A stretch of 64,000 nucleotides of DNA from NCBI GenBank assembly GCA_030141605.1, contig JAQGDQ010000068.1, positions 310,001-374,000 of the forward strand, written 5' to 3'. The translations under genes and the position numbers were made by a program. Shown piece by piece: positions 1 to 13,657 of the stretch. The DNA is from Tubiluchus corallicola (taxonomy: Eukaryota > Priapulida > Priapulimorpha > Priapulimorphida > Tubiluchidae). The notes under the pieces are model-generated. The model saw nothing but the letters and a program-made list of their open reading frames with translations. It made no database searches and was not told the DNA's origin. How positions within the stretch are numbered: the first letter of the stretch is position 1; each line of letters opens with the position of its first letter.

Positions 1-2786
1 CACCCAACAGTTATAAAACTATCTTGTTCTAGCCGTATTGTAATTTTTGTTATTGCAGTAAAACCAGGTTTAATTGTAGGCTACTTAAAAATGAATGATA
101 TACCATTTGATATAAAGGCTTGTCAGCTAGCTAACTAGTATTAATCGATGGTTAACTTGTACTATGGATAAAAACCCATTGTTCCATTTCTGTTCTTTCT
201 TGCATACGTTGCATACTAATTCAAACTAGTAACAGTTGCTAGGTATTATTATGTTATACAAGCTATCTATGGCAAAGTCGAACCATGGATACATACGCAA
301 CAGATGACTGTTGTGGCTTAATGTTTTACAGAAGTCTAGGTTGACAACAGTTACAATAGGCAAACAAATACAAAAGAAAATTATTCCATTGTGGACAAAA
401 TTGTTGCCTAGTTTTATAGTCTAAAAAGAATTATCTAACATACGACATTATAATAAAACTTCATCACAATCTAATTTACTGGTTTTATGACTGAGAGGCT
501 CGTATATACATGTAGTTGTTATTGATGTGGAAGCATGAATACAATAGGCACTAAAATACTCAATAAAAACTGTCTAAATACTATCATGCAAAAAGTTCAT
601 GGTTTTTCCTTGTTAACAATTCAGGAAATATTGCCAAGTTAACTAGCACAGTGTTTAGAATTTATAGTGATAAAATTAGAGTGAACAGAAAATTCTTAAT
701 TAAGTCTTCACAGGGTAAAAGGAGAAGCCCAACAAATTGGCATAAAAATATCTATTGACTGCACACATTGTAAACATATCATTACTCTATACAATATTAA
801 ATTACATTCCATTATTTTTATGTAAAGTTTAGACATAAATCTTATAATTAGGGTTGTTACTTAAATTCACAAATTTGTATTATTTACACATTGATAATGC
901 ATATAACTCAGATTATAGAAAGAAAACATCGTAGTCTTACCCATAATTCTAATTATCACCATATAAGTTGGTCTACTTAAAGGCTTACGCATGGGCCTAG
1001 TTGGCAAATCTTAATCCCGATCCATCTCACGTGCAGCACCTGTATTAAAATCATCAGAAGTAGACCTAATTATTAACGATATAAACACACATTTTTATTC
1101 GGATGTAATTAATACTATTAATAAAATACTATTTATTAACAACTACTGCTATAGAAGCCGACATTGTAATGAGCATGGATAGGCCCGTTTACCATAAGAG
1201 CACTGACGTCAACATAACAAGCTTAAATAAAATTACAAAGAACTAGAGGAACTGTAGGCCTATTACAAAATGTTTTTCAGTGCATAACTGGGATAACCCG
1301 ATATGTACATTGCAAAAAATAGTGAGCATTATATTTACATTAACTGTGTGATTCACTAAAAACTGGGTGAGTGCAAATAAAATGCCATTTGTTCTAAACG
1401 TCACCAATAAGAACTCTGACAATCCGTTCCATTCCAATAGAAAAAATTCCATAAAATTATTTAAACTCCAGAATCCATATTCCAAATTCCAGTGTAAAAC
1501 AAAAATTTAAAAAAAATAAAAGACACAGTATTGGCGAGTACACACCTCAGTGTAGTTTTAAAAATGATCGGGCTACATATACTCGTAATTTAGTAGAGAG
1601 AATAAACCAGCATTTTCAATTATTACTAGGGTGATTGACGTAATAATGTAAGAAGTGACAGAACATAAAAAATATGCTAACAAAACACTTTTGGTTATGT
1701 GAGAATCAACTGTCTTAAGTTAAATACTGTAGACCCTGTGAAACTGGGTTTTAGACTCTGTTGATAATCTCAAAGATAAGGAATTTATGACAACTATGGA
1801 AACGCAAGCTACATAGTCACAAAGTTTTTAAACTTTAACATGCTGTAGTAGGCCATCTACCTTAGGTGATTTATATTTACATTTTTATTTAACATCTTCA
1901 CTATTTAGCAACTGGTAGCAATATAAGGGTAAACTTTGACCTCAAGCGCATTAATCTACAATAATATTAAGTGTTTTTATTTATTTTATTATAATATTTC
2001 GAAATATGTCGAAATAAACTAAACTAAACATATAGAAGTTATCACTCGTATTAGCTGTTATGTTTACAATACATTCATCACAGACTGTGCAAACACGTAT
2101 AATATACCGTTTGTACCTATATGCAGTACAACTTAACTTCTGGAAATGCAGTGTGTAAACATGAAGAAATCAAGAAATCAACTAAAGGCGCTTATATGTG
2201 CATGTCAGGTGTAACAGTGTACACAAATTTGCATTGAATGGTTAAAATATTTTGCTTTGTTGTTTATATTAAATACCTGACAGAGTTTGCATCCTCAAAA
2301 GTCAAACATAACAGGTAGTGTTAGCCTGGTGATTACAATTTCAGGTACCAGTGGGTCTATATTACATCATTGCCTCATTAGCATATGAAATTTTTCCTTA
2401 TAACATTTTGCATAACATGCATTTGCAACTGATTTTAAACAAATCTTTAGTCACTAACGATTTTTCTTAAATTCAGCATTGCAAAACGTTTGAAACAGAA
2501 AGGAGAAAGACAATACTTTTTATGCAATTGAAATGTTGCGGAATGTGATTCTGTGAAGTTATTAATGGTCGTAAATACCTTCTCAGCTAACAAATATTTA
2601 TAATTATAAATTATAGCAGTATTGCACTAATTATAGGTTAAATTTTACACTTCTAGTGATACCTGTAACACTAAAATTTACATACCATAATACAGGTATG
2701 TAAAATACAATAAATTCATCTCTTTCATCTTTTTAAATAATTTCTAAAAATCCCAAAAAAAATTGAACAGTAATTACATAAACTAT
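1..2786. other. No gene seen; 3' flank of SLC16-like gene
   Basis: AT-rich sequence with only short chance reading frames and no splice-flanked coding segment that I can recognise. The last few hundred bases must hold the 3' UTR and poly(A) site of the minus-strand transporter that ends at 2787, but I could not place a convincing signal. Confidence 0.5.
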
Positions 2787-5700
2787 TTAAATTGTGCTCA
2801 TCAGCTGTACTACTGCTTCACTATTTTCTTCATCACTAGAGTCCATGTCATCGGTCACAAAATTTTCTTTTAAAGCAACTTGTGAATCTCTTTTGGCTAT
2901 TCTTGACTTTTTCCATCGTTTTCCTCCATACAGACCAGCATATAGCAAGATTGCACTGCATAAGCTCAAACTTCCCCCAAAGATAAACATAATGAAAAAT
3001 GACTGAGTGTTGTCATACAAAGCCCCTATGAAAGAAAAATACATACTGTTTTTGAAACTTTCATAAGAAGCATAAAAAATAGTAAAACATTGATGGCCAG
3101 TCTCTTAAACAGTACAAATTTTAATCTTAATATCATATCGAAACTCCATAAAGTAATAACATTTTCTTCTAATTCTCTCGGCAATTTAGAAAATGATGCG
3201 TGATTTATTTAGAGAGAAAACTATATACACTAAAGAATTAATGTTGAAAAACTACTTGTCAGGGGGAACGTCATCATACAACGTTTAGTACACTGATAGG
3301 TAATTTTTCTTATGGAAGTGCTTTTGATAATTTGTCTGTTTTGCTCTCATACATACCTGCAATAGGAGGGCAAACTAGGCCACCAATTCCATGAGCAAAG
3401 TTGACATATCCGAAAGCATGCAATAGTGAATGTGCACCATATAGTTCTGTAAGTACTCCTGGAACACTAGTAGTAGACATTCCAAATGCTAGGCCAAATG
3501 CTGACGCAAGCAAAGCATATAAAATGTAAATTTTTCCCATTGGTATGATCATAGTAATCGTTCCCATTAGAACTAAACTGAAGTAGAAAATGTGTAAACT
3601 GTCCACTTTCAACATGCCAACAGCGCCTGTCATTAGTCTTCCAAGCATATTAAATACGCCCATAAGAGACATTATAAATGTGCTGTTATCAGGATCTATC
3701 CCTTGTGAAGTCACAAAATCATTTAGCATCACAAGCACTACATAAGCACTACCTATATATAGGAAGCTTGAACTAATAAATGCTAAGAATGATATTTTCT
3801 TAAGCAGGTAAAGTCCTTTCACAGTTTCCATATATGTTCGAATTTTATCAACTACAACATGAACATGATCTTTCTTTATCGATTTAAACTTTTCTTCACA
3901 TTGGTAATAAGGAGTCTTTGTTACATCAGATGTTTCAGGGATGAAAGATTCAACGACTATTTCAACTTTTTTTATTGGTTCACCTGTCCTTTGTGTTTCA
4001 ATTTTAAATGGCTCTGGAAGTGGACGAATCAGTGCCCCACATACACACATATTAAATGCTAATCCACCTGCTATAAGCATTGCACCTCTCCAAGAAAACA
4101 AGTCCACCATGTATTGAAGAATAAGTGGGAAAAGGAGGCAGCCTACTCCTGCTCCAGATGTTGCTATTGCCAAAGCTATTTTTCTTTTCCTGTCGAAGAC
4201 CATGCCTACTGATGCAACTGCTGGTGTGTATACTAATCCGGCCCCAATTCCTGAAAAATTGTCATGTTGACAAGGTAGTACATAAGAATAATCATTTGCA
4301 AGTTTGATTATCAATTGTCATTATCAGTTTATCAGTTATTATTGACCACCTCCGCCAATTAGTCAGTAATAGCAAAGACATATTTCAATGCTTTTATGTT
4401 TTACAGCTTTCAGCTTTATGGCATTCAGCAAAATTCTTGCTTAGACTTTAGACAAAATGACGTTCTTCTTATTCCTAGTCATTATTTTACATTTGCCTTT
4501 AGTCTTACCTGTCAGACAACCATAAGTCATCAGCAGGGTATTTAGGTTTGGTGCCACAAAGCTAACAGTATGTCCAATGCCAGAAACCAGCCCACCCAAA
4601 ATGACTGTTAGGCGACATCCAAGTTTGTGCGACAAAATGCTTGCAACGGGACCTAAAAATCAAATTATACACATTTTAACAACATTCATAGCCGAAATTC
4701 CTGAGTGACACCAAAACAGACAACAGACAGGAAAACAAATGGACAAACAACAAGAATGTAGAATGTACTGTGATGATGTACACGATGATGTAAAATCCAT
4801 CCTGTGGAGCTACCTGCAAAATAACAACAGTTTGAAAAAACATACAAAGATAATTTTACCAGCAGCACTTACAGTAGCTGGTTTACCTACCTAGGATATT
4901 TGTGAATATATTGTTTTCGTCATCAAATTTGTGTGAACTACAACAAACTTCTTAGGGTATGAGGACCTGTAACCCATTAAGATTAGGGTGTAAGATATTC
5001 ATGAAGAAATCCTGGACCTTTTTGTGGCATTTTCTTTGAGCCTGCGAACGTGAATTTGTGGTTTATCAGTGGTGGTTGTGTTGGCACTGTTAATGATTTC
5101 CAGTAATCTGAAATGACACAAGAAACTCAATCTGATCAGAGATGCCTGCAAAAGCAAAGGTTTTCATCCAACAAGAACAGTCCTGTAAAATACCTGTGCA
5201 AGAAGGTTACTAGTCCAGTAAGTAACCAAGCTGATCCTAGTAAACCAGCAAATAGCCAAGTTATAAGAGAAATGCAATCGGAAAGATTTCATGCTATATG
5301 AAGCGAAACTAACAGACACAACAGAGGACATTGTAAAGCAGGTGCAGAAAGAAATGAAAATGCATGCAGTGATACCTAGTGTCATAGCTACAGTGCTCTA
5401 AATACAGTTGCGCTGCCTTCAGCCTTAATCAGCCATAACCAGCGGAAAAGATACCAGCTTATAAAAGTGAAGCCTGAAAGAATTGCTGCTGGAATGCAGG
5501 AATTGTCTACATTGTAGGATACAAGAACACTACAAGCTAGTATCGTATGGATTTGTTATGTTATGGATTAATGAGGTTGCAGAATTATACCACAGCTATG
5601 CAGACATTCTCAAGCTTTTGAATAAATTTTATAACTAACCTATTGGCTACTGTCTGAATTCAGTTTAGCTACAGTACAAGAAGAATGCTGGTATGGGAGG

Positions 5701-8700
5701 TCTTCAGTCTTTGATTATTTTCATGATGTGATGCGTTTTCGTGTTGCCAGTGGTGGATCTTCAAATGAATTTTACTTTTCATATCACCAACAAATTGCTT
5801 TTGCGTGATGCACCAGAAATATTCATTGGAATCTCTGCTTTTGCTCTTGGCTTTTGTCAAAAATTTGATCATTTACCACATAATATTTTATGAAAGACCA
5901 CTAGACAAGAGTACATTACTATCACGCAGACCATCGTGTAAACAATGCAACAGAAAATACTATATCAAAAGATAGGGCACAGGAGCGATACAAGAGACTT
6001 CAGGTTAGCCTCAAAAGCCAACGATTAAAATTCTCGTTGGCGCTTACAAGGTTAGTATCAAATAACGTTTCTTCGGGTTATGGTCACGCAAATGCATGTT
6101 ATAGTAAAGAGTTTTTGCAATTGAAGGTTTTGAGGATACAATACAAAATGGCCTTAATTTAGTGAGTGCAAATAGTAGCAGCCAGTTAAAGGAAAAGACA
6201 ATTCATTTAGCATGTTAGGTTCATTAACTTTTATTTTACTGTTATTTGGAAAAAATATAACAAAGAAATGTGCAAAAATGTTGTCTATAAAGCAAAAGTT
6301 AATTTACACTCTTCTGTTCACAAGATTGCGTTCATTACACTCTTCTGTCCACAAGATTATGTTCACTGCACTCTTCTGTTGACAAGATTATGTCCACTAC
6401 ACTCTTCTGTTGACAAAATTATGGTTGCTGCACTCTTCTGTTCACAATATTACGTTCACTACACTCTACTGTTCACAAGATTATGTTCACTACACTCTTC
6501 TGTTCACAAGATTATGATCGCTGCACTCTTCTGATCACAAGATTATGTTCACCACACTCTTATATTCAAAAGATTATGTTCACTACACTGTTCCGTTATC
6601 AAGATTATGTTGGCTACACTTTTTTGCTCACTGTGAATAACGTGCACTCGTAAAAACGGCATACTAGTACATTATTTATTGGAATCAGACAAAGCAGGCC
6701 CATTAACAAGCTCTACAAAAATGCATGTTTACAATGAAAAGAAATAGTTCATGCAACAACGTTAGTAAATACGATGAAAAAAATCCCGTGCGTAGGATGA
6801 AACAGCTAAAATGTAGAGACGTAAACGGGTACAAGCAAAAGATGAAGTTGGTGATAGAAGGATCAACATGTACAATCCTGCCACATGTAATGGTAATAAT
6901 GACGATTGCAGTATTATAGATGAGAATTAAAAACTTGCGCAATAAAAACAAGGAAAAAGAAAGAAACAACGCTTCAAGCACTTCAGTTCTTTTTCAGGCA
7001 CGCTAAAAAAGAACAAAGACTGAGAAGCAATTACAAGAAAGTACTTTTTTATCATTTTTACGTTCACCTAAAAGAGAACTTGAAAACTTCAAAGAGAAAA
7101 CAGTGGTAGCTTGAAACCTTTTCCTTTCTTTTTTCTTTCATTGTTTTTAATTGTGGGTTTTTTATTAGCTGTCACTATTCTTGTCACTAAGAATTAATCT
7201 GTGTTGCTTAAACACATTAATAACATTAACAACATAATACAAGCCTACGGGTATTTACTAAAATGAACGTCTTGTGTTGCTTTTGCTTCTCTAATAACGT
7301 ATAAGTTTATTACTAAATTTAACACGCTCTAAATTGTTAGTAAATACATTTGAAGGAAACACCTTCACAACATTCTCATATAATGCGCCTCTCGTTTTCG
7401 TTAAGCACGATACGTCAAGAATGTATTCCATAAACCAGATTTATACAGCACAGTTAAAAAGACGGCAAATTCTCAAGTTGCTAGAGGCCCATCATCAAGA
7501 TCATTATCATCATTCATGATTTTTTTACGAAATACTCGTTCTGTCTTGCTTGCTGCTTGCCTGTTAATCGCGTGAATCAATCTGACAGAATTAAATCTAC
7601 CTTCATTTATGTGAACATAAACATAATCTTCCTAAACCACAAACAGTTTCACAAAATTTTGTAATGACTGACAATATAGGAATATAATTTATTCTGTGAA
7701 ATAACTAAGTTACCAGGGTGTAGTGTTAAAGTTTTGAGAAGACATATGTACTCAAGTAATAGAATCTGGTCAGATGTGTTTTTCCGTTTTTTTGATGTGC
7801 ATAATGTATCAGCTTTACAATGCATTAGTAAACTAGATACACCAATATGCGCCTAAACCAGAAACAATATACCCGTCAGTGTCTTGAAAGGCAAAAGTGA
7901 GAGTTAGTTGAAAACAAACTAATATAGAAGCACTACATCTGGAATTTCCGTCATTCCTGATTTGAAAACTTCAAGCCATCTTATTCAGACTGAGCTTAAG
8001 CATTTAAATGATCATTTACTGATATATGATTCTAAAATGAATGAATTAGTGGCAAGTTGCGACGCGAATAAAAGAGAGATTGCCACTTTACGGGAAACTG
8101 ATTTTAAACAGTAACACAAGTTAAACAAGGATGACAAAAAGCGTGATGGCAGTCAAAAGTGAAATTACAGAAAAAGTGATTTGCAGCTTTCTGAAAATCG
8201 TCGCAGCAGCATTATAATTCATGACATTGTTCCTCTTGATTCGTCTGATTTAAAAGCTAACACGATGAAAAGGTTGTTAAACTATTAACTGATTCCAGGA
8301 GGGGTGATGCTCAAGCGATTTACTTGCGTCGGCTTCGCCGATCTCAAAACGGAAGCGGTAGCTGAGCTTGACAAACTGGTTGAAACCCTGTCGTCTGAAC
8401 ATAATAAGAGTAACAAGCTTCGCGCCAGGAAAAAGAAGCTACGTGTACAGTTTCTGACGTCACGTACGACATGAAAGTAACAGCTGATCGTACCTGGGAG
8501 CTTAGCATTCATCCGTCGTACGCGAAACACGGAAGCAAACAACTAGATCTAGTCAAACAGAAAAATGAATCCTAGACTTTGCACCTATAAACACAGGCTG
8601 TAAATTGGACCATAGTGAATGTTGTCTGAATTAAACAGCGCTGGTTGTAATAATTCTTAAGATGATTGTTTCAGTGTGAATGCCATTTATTTTATTATTT

Positions 8701-9610
8701 TATCTTTTTACTTAAAGGTATGACCTCTATATTTCGGTTAGCGTGGCAAAAAAGCAACTGTAATTTAGTGCTGTTTTAAAATTACATTTCACTGTGAATG
8801 CCATTTATTTTATTATTTCATCTTTTTATTTAAAGGTATGACCCCTAAATTCAGTTTGCGCGGCAAGAAATGAACTGTAATTTGGTGCTGTTTTAAAATC
8901 TACACTTCTTATCTAGCTATAAAAAAACGTTAAACGTCAAATGCTTATTGCACTGAGAACATGACGAACAACAATTACAAGTTAGTTTAACGTCACATTG
9001 CAAATTAGTACATTGTAAATCTATCTTTTAGCTGTAAATAAATTACATTTCTAAGCTATTAAACTAGGATTTTATGCTACAGTTCTACATGTCTATAAGC
9101 ACACTATGCACAGGTAGTGCGAACAGGTATATGCCTTACTCTGCATGATAACTGTTTTCCATTCCACGATAAATGGAGCATGATTACGTCCTTTTTAGGG
9201 ATTGACCATTCTGGTCATAGTGGTGGTGTAGACATCATTTGAAAAAATCTGCTCAAGTGATCATCCTGTCCGCGTCTCAATCCGCTTGACTATGCCAAAT
9301 AATTTGTATGTGACCACTAATTTATTTGGCGATACTTATTACCGAATAGTGTGTGTATACAGGTGACCAGCAACCAGTTGTAGCAGTTTTATTATGATGT
9401 TTTGTGGAATTATGTGTTGATAGAGATGAACAAGTTATTACTATTGAAGATGTCAATCTTCTTGCAATAAACTGGAGACTATAAAGAGCGCGCCTGAATT
9501 GCTCATTTACAGCAAGCTTCTTGAATTTAGTGACATAGCCTGTTTATAACAGGTAATTAAATCTGTAGGAAACCTATTTCCGATAGCACAATTATTGTAT
9601 ATATATATTA

Positions 9611-9656
<46 letters not shown>

Positions 9657-12600
9657 TCATGTATTTATTATATAAATACATGTCAAATGTATTTATACAT
9701 ATATAAAGTTAAAACTGGATTTATTATACTGTAGTTTACTAAGGCTAATTATGAAAATTATGAAGTGTTCTGTATGTAGTAAGAACGTAGTCTTCTACAG
9801 CTTAATTGTACAATGAATAACTTTAAAGCCAAGCGAATCGCTACTGGTTCATTAACTATGTAATTGTCTTAATGCACATGATGTTATAAAAGTGCAGACA
9901 GGGAACAGATCCCTGCGTAAAACCTGTCTGGTGCGTAAAATGCTGAGAATGCTGAGGTTATCCTTATATAAGTCCTCTAAAGTACTTATATAGTATGTAA
10001 CTGTGCACAGATCAAATAGATACTAACGATTATCCTAAAATCAATGCGCCGTCTAACCTTTTTTTGTAATTTAATATGTACGTCTCACCTTGTAACATTG
10101 TTGTAAATAAGTATTTGCGTCATGATGTTTTAATCAATCGTACTTTGCTTTTATTTTATCTCTAGCTAGGAACTACCTAGAAGATCAACAAAATACTAAT
10201 TTCTAATAATATGCTTTTCGAGAACTTCCTTTAGATACAAAAAACCTTCAGTCTAATCACAATAAAATCCATAGTAGCACACCTCATCTTATATTTAGTA
10301 CATCTCTAACAGTACAACTCTGGACAAGTTCCGTTTTTAGCGTAGTTAAATTTTACCTGGGGTGCATGTAAGTCACACAGGCAGTATTCAGCTTCGCCCC
10401 ATAAAATATTGTGCAGTTGTATCTCCAGGCAGAAGTATCTTAAAATACTAGCAACTGATAATTTGGTGTTGCAATAATCATATTACTCTGGAGAAAACGT
10501 TTTTCCTTCTTCTATTTTTGACTTTCATTATACGAAACCGGTTTTTGAACGAGACAGTGGTAGCATCGCAGGCACCGATGCCGCAAATTCAGAATACCAC
10601 TTTAGATTCAATTGCTATTGATTGTGAATTGATTTACATTATTCTTGAAAAAATCTAAACCTAAATATGGTAACACGCCTGATAATATTCCATCAGCATT
10701 ACTTCGCGACTGCGCCGAGGTATTAGCACACTCGATTTATATTGGGTGTGAGAATCGTACATGCTCATTCTGTAGAAAAGAAATTGAAGACGAATTACAA
10801 TTTGTTTTAAAATGCCCATACGACAATGATCTTAGAGAAAAATTATATAATCACATCAATGTAATTATACCAGAATTTTTCCTTATGAGCGAGGCTAATG
10901 AATTTTTATTCTTGATGGGAAGTAGTGATTTAGAAGTAATTAAGGCATTTATTAATTACGTTGAAAAAGCGTTTTTAAGACACGATGAACAATATACTAT
11001 GTAATAATCATATCATTGAATATCAGGTCATATTTGTTTTATTAGTAATTGTTTTGCTTGTATATACTGTCATTATATTTCAAAGTAGAAATTGTATATA
11101 TGTCTTGTTTTTTTGTATATTTCAAAATTGAAATTGTATGTATGTCTTGTATGTAATTTTGACACAAATCAATAAATAAATATATACATTTTAGCACATC
11201 CCTAAATTCTGGACAAGTTCCGTTTTTAGCGTGGTTAAATTTTAGCGGGGATGCATGTAAGTCACACTGGCAGTGTTGACCATGCTTGTTTTATTATATT
11301 CGCAAATATATAAAAAATACAATAATGCAAAGAAAATTTACCATACAAAACTAGCTAAAAGTCTGCGAACAACTAGTTTATTTACAAGTGCAGCCTGGTG
11401 GCCTAGTGCAGCTTCGCCGCATAAAATATCATGCATATCTCCAGGCAGAAGTATCTTAAAATACTCGCAACTGATAATTTGGTGTTGCAATAATTATTTT
11501 GCTCTGGGAAAAACGTTGTTGCTTCTTCTATTTTTGACCTTCATTATACAAAACCGGTTGAAACCAGTTATCCCAACTAGACTGATCTGGTCTGGCGGTG
11601 TCGTATTGATTGTCAGCAAACCAGCGAGCTCTTGACGCAACACAGTGCAATCGTGCAACCTTGCTTTATACGTTTTCACGTTACGTGGGGTGGGTGGGGG
11701 GCGTCAAAAATAACAAAGGAAAACACTTGATTCTTTAGAAATATTTTTGAAAAACTGATGCTGTAAGACGATGCTGCAAAACGGCATTTCTGACAAATTG
11801 TGTATTAATTGCTGAATCTCCTCATGACCACAAGGTCTCACTGACACTGAATTCTATCAAATTAGGCAAAATTCATAGAGGTTGACTCGTATTTACATTA
11901 TACAGACGCGCTCACGTCAATAACCTTTTATCATGCAGTCGTGTACAAAGGCTGCAAATTTGAAAAATGAACTTAAACAAAAAGGTCTAACGTTCTGAAA
12001 ACTGCAGAAATCTCGTCTCGGTCACTTCATGGATACAAGTGGAAAAGAATAGATACAATCCACTTAACAAGCGAGTATTAGTGAGCTGTGCCGTTGTACA
12101 TTGCATGCTGTTTTCCTAAGAAACGAAGTTCCTTGCGGAGTAAGAAGTCACATGTTTATATGGGTCAATTGATGAAGCCAACAGCCCTGGCCAAATGGCA
12201 AATGCTAAACTGTCTAACGTCTACTTAACTCGCACACTCGCCATACTTCTCTAAAATGTAGACACTAATTAAACGAATATTATTAATATTATTAAATACT
12301 TAAAAACTAGATTTTGCTTGTTATTAATATTTACAATGTCATGAATGCAAAAATAATAAGTACACTAATAACTAGAGCTATGTAATTAGGCCTACTGAGT
12401 AATTATTGATAGGGATAGACGCTAAATGTAAAGCTTCAACGCCTGTTTTTATACATTTATGAAAAATGAAAAGAAAAGTGAAAGCTGGCGAGTGCTGGGT
12501 TCCTACATGCACCTAAACTAGTGCACAGGATCTTATAGTAGTGAGAACATTAACTAACATTATCCGCATCATTCACAACAGAAATATCTCAGAGTTAAAA

Positions 12601-13657
12601 CACATTTGTCGCAACTCACTTCGCCTAAGCATCAATAGTATCATTCTCTTGCCATGCATAAAACAAAAGCTTAGTGAAAATGACACAACAACTATACTTC
12701 CATGCATTCGTGTCCCTCTCCCGCCTGAACTTGGAAAATTACGTAGGTCTAAAATTTTAATGCATGTGCTGTATTTAAAATGCCATACGACACATTACCC
12801 AGAAAGCAACTGACAGGCTGACAGCTGAGGTCCTGTGGTAAAATGTCTTGTCAAGCGGGGGTGGGGGACCTCAAATCACCAAAGTCGACTTACGACAACT
12901 TTCGGTTCAGACCGATCGACCGACCAACTGAATTTTTGTGCTGTTTTCGCTGGTTGTTCGTCGTTGCGGTTGTCACTAAGCCGTTGGCATGAAGCGATAC
13001 GCATGCAATAATGCATTTTGGTTATATTAAAGAACCTATGGGCATGTTCACAATTTTTGGCACTTTTCGGGTAAAGTATATCAATGCCAGTCCGACGACT
13101 ACCCAAATCGCCAACAGAAGTTAACATTGATAATGATAAAAGCTTTTCGTATTAAAATATGATTTCTTTGTTTGATGAACCTTTTGCCCACCATGTTTTT
13201 GTCTTGTCAGTCTCTCGTGTGTCATTGTGCGCATGCTCAGGAAAGCAGTTTAAAGTACACCAACATATTAAGCTTGTACCTACTATTACCTTTATAAACA
13301 CATTATGAAAACATTAATAGTAGCTTAACAAGTACGCTTAACCGAAACATCAACGCTTCTTCCCATTTTCAATTTCATGTGGAATCAATATGATAATATT
13401 CTTGTACTCAGAATAGCATCACAGATAACTGTAGAAAGCAAAAAAAATCACTTACCAAGCAAACACATCAAAGCTGGTGGGAGAGCTCCTAACAGGGCAA
13501 CCCGGGCCCTCGATTCTCCCAACTCTTCAATGAGCGCCACGGCGTAGACGCCGAAAGAAAACACTAGACCTGCTAAAAGTAAATGTGCATAATAGGACGC
13601 CAACATGACTACCCAGCTCCAACCACTGTCTACTGCGAATTTGTGCCTTGACTTCAT
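2787..13657 (-). CDS. SLC16 / monocarboxylate transporter-like protein, 4 coding exons
   Basis: Exons on the minus strand: 13657-13456, 4652-4509, 4250-3357 and 3025-2787. All three introns are phase 1 with GT-AG ends, giving about 492 residues, normal for the family. The N-terminal SLC16 signature is present as DSGWSW; TM2-TM4 run through the GPVASIL, LGCRLTVILGG and YGCLTGIGAGLVYTP segments, a hydrophilic loop follows TM6, and the C-terminus is acidic and cytosolic (DDMDSSDEENSE). Such proteins are 12-helix plasma-membrane carriers. The TM8 motif FNMLGR keeps the Arg of MCT1 Arg306, but Asn sits where MCT1 has the proton-linked Asp302, and Phe sits where MCT1 has Lys38. An orphan-type SLC16 with another substrate or coupling is therefore more likely than a proton-lactate carrier. 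The ATG at 13657 is the first in frame; a pyrimidine tract and CAG just upstream (13684) suggest a further 5' exon, so the N-terminus could be longer. The first intron is about 8.8 kb and repeat-rich. Confidence 0.88.
6308..6632. repeat. 31-bp minisatellite, about 10 copies
   Basis: Degenerate tandem units close to actcttctgttcacaagat followed by tatgttcactac, 31 bp each, in the first intron of the SLC16-like gene. Units differ by a few substitutions. The unit is not a multiple of three, so the reading frame through it is incidental. Confidence 0.85.
7985..8575 (+). pseudogene. Degenerate coding-like stretch, possibly LINE ORF1
   Basis: Broken reading frames here look like former coding sequence rather than intron: a charged, coiled-coil-like run (NELVASCDANKREIATLRET), then ENRRSSIIIHDI, which resembles the start of the RNA-binding domain of LINE ORF1 proteins, then a Lys/Arg-rich part (LRARKKKLRV). 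Stops and frameshifts break it up. The ORF1 assignment is a guess from pattern only. A different retrocopied gene is possible. Confidence 0.3.
8672..8908. repeat. Direct tandem duplication, 118-bp unit
   Basis: Two adjacent copies beginning at the shared gtgaatgccatttatttta (8676 and 8794) and ending near gtgctgttttaaaat. They differ by scattered substitutions. It lies just after the coding-like stretch, perhaps as its 3' tail. Confidence 0.75.
9596..9654. repeat. (TA)n microsatellite
   Basis: Almost pure TA dinucleotide run in the first intron of the SLC16-like gene. Confidence 0.95.
10297..10560. repeat. Flanking duplication, copy 1
   Basis: Shares long blocks with 11193-11565: ctggacaagttccgttttta, tctccaggcagaagtatctt, actgataatttggtgttgca and a common end near cgaaaccggttt. 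The two copies flank a LINE fragment in direct orientation. Confidence 0.8.
10640..11190 (+). mobile_element. Non-LTR retrotransposon remnant, internally deleted
   Basis: An open stretch (10645-11004) starts with a segment like the fingers region of LINE reverse transcriptase (NTPDNIPSALLRDCAEVLAH). It jumps directly to the C-terminal zinc-finger-like motif of such elements (RTCSFCRKEIEDELQF then CPYDNDLREKL). Most of the RT domain is therefore deleted. An AT-rich tail with aataaataaa ends near 11187. It lies between two direct repeats. Confidence 0.7.
11193..11565. repeat. Flanking duplication, copy 2 with insertion
   Basis: Second copy of the 10297-10560 sequence. It is interrupted by roughly 120 bp (about 11277-11400) absent from copy 1. 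Confidence 0.78.

Noticed and set aside
4686-4868. Possible extra exon of the SLC16-like gene (SSTGWILHH)
   Set aside because: Exons 1 and 2 already join seamlessly in the conserved TM2 region (CLLG then PVASIL), leaving no place for it.
6308-6632. CRISPR array
   Set aside because: Units are contiguous with no spacers, and the DNA is eukaryotic.
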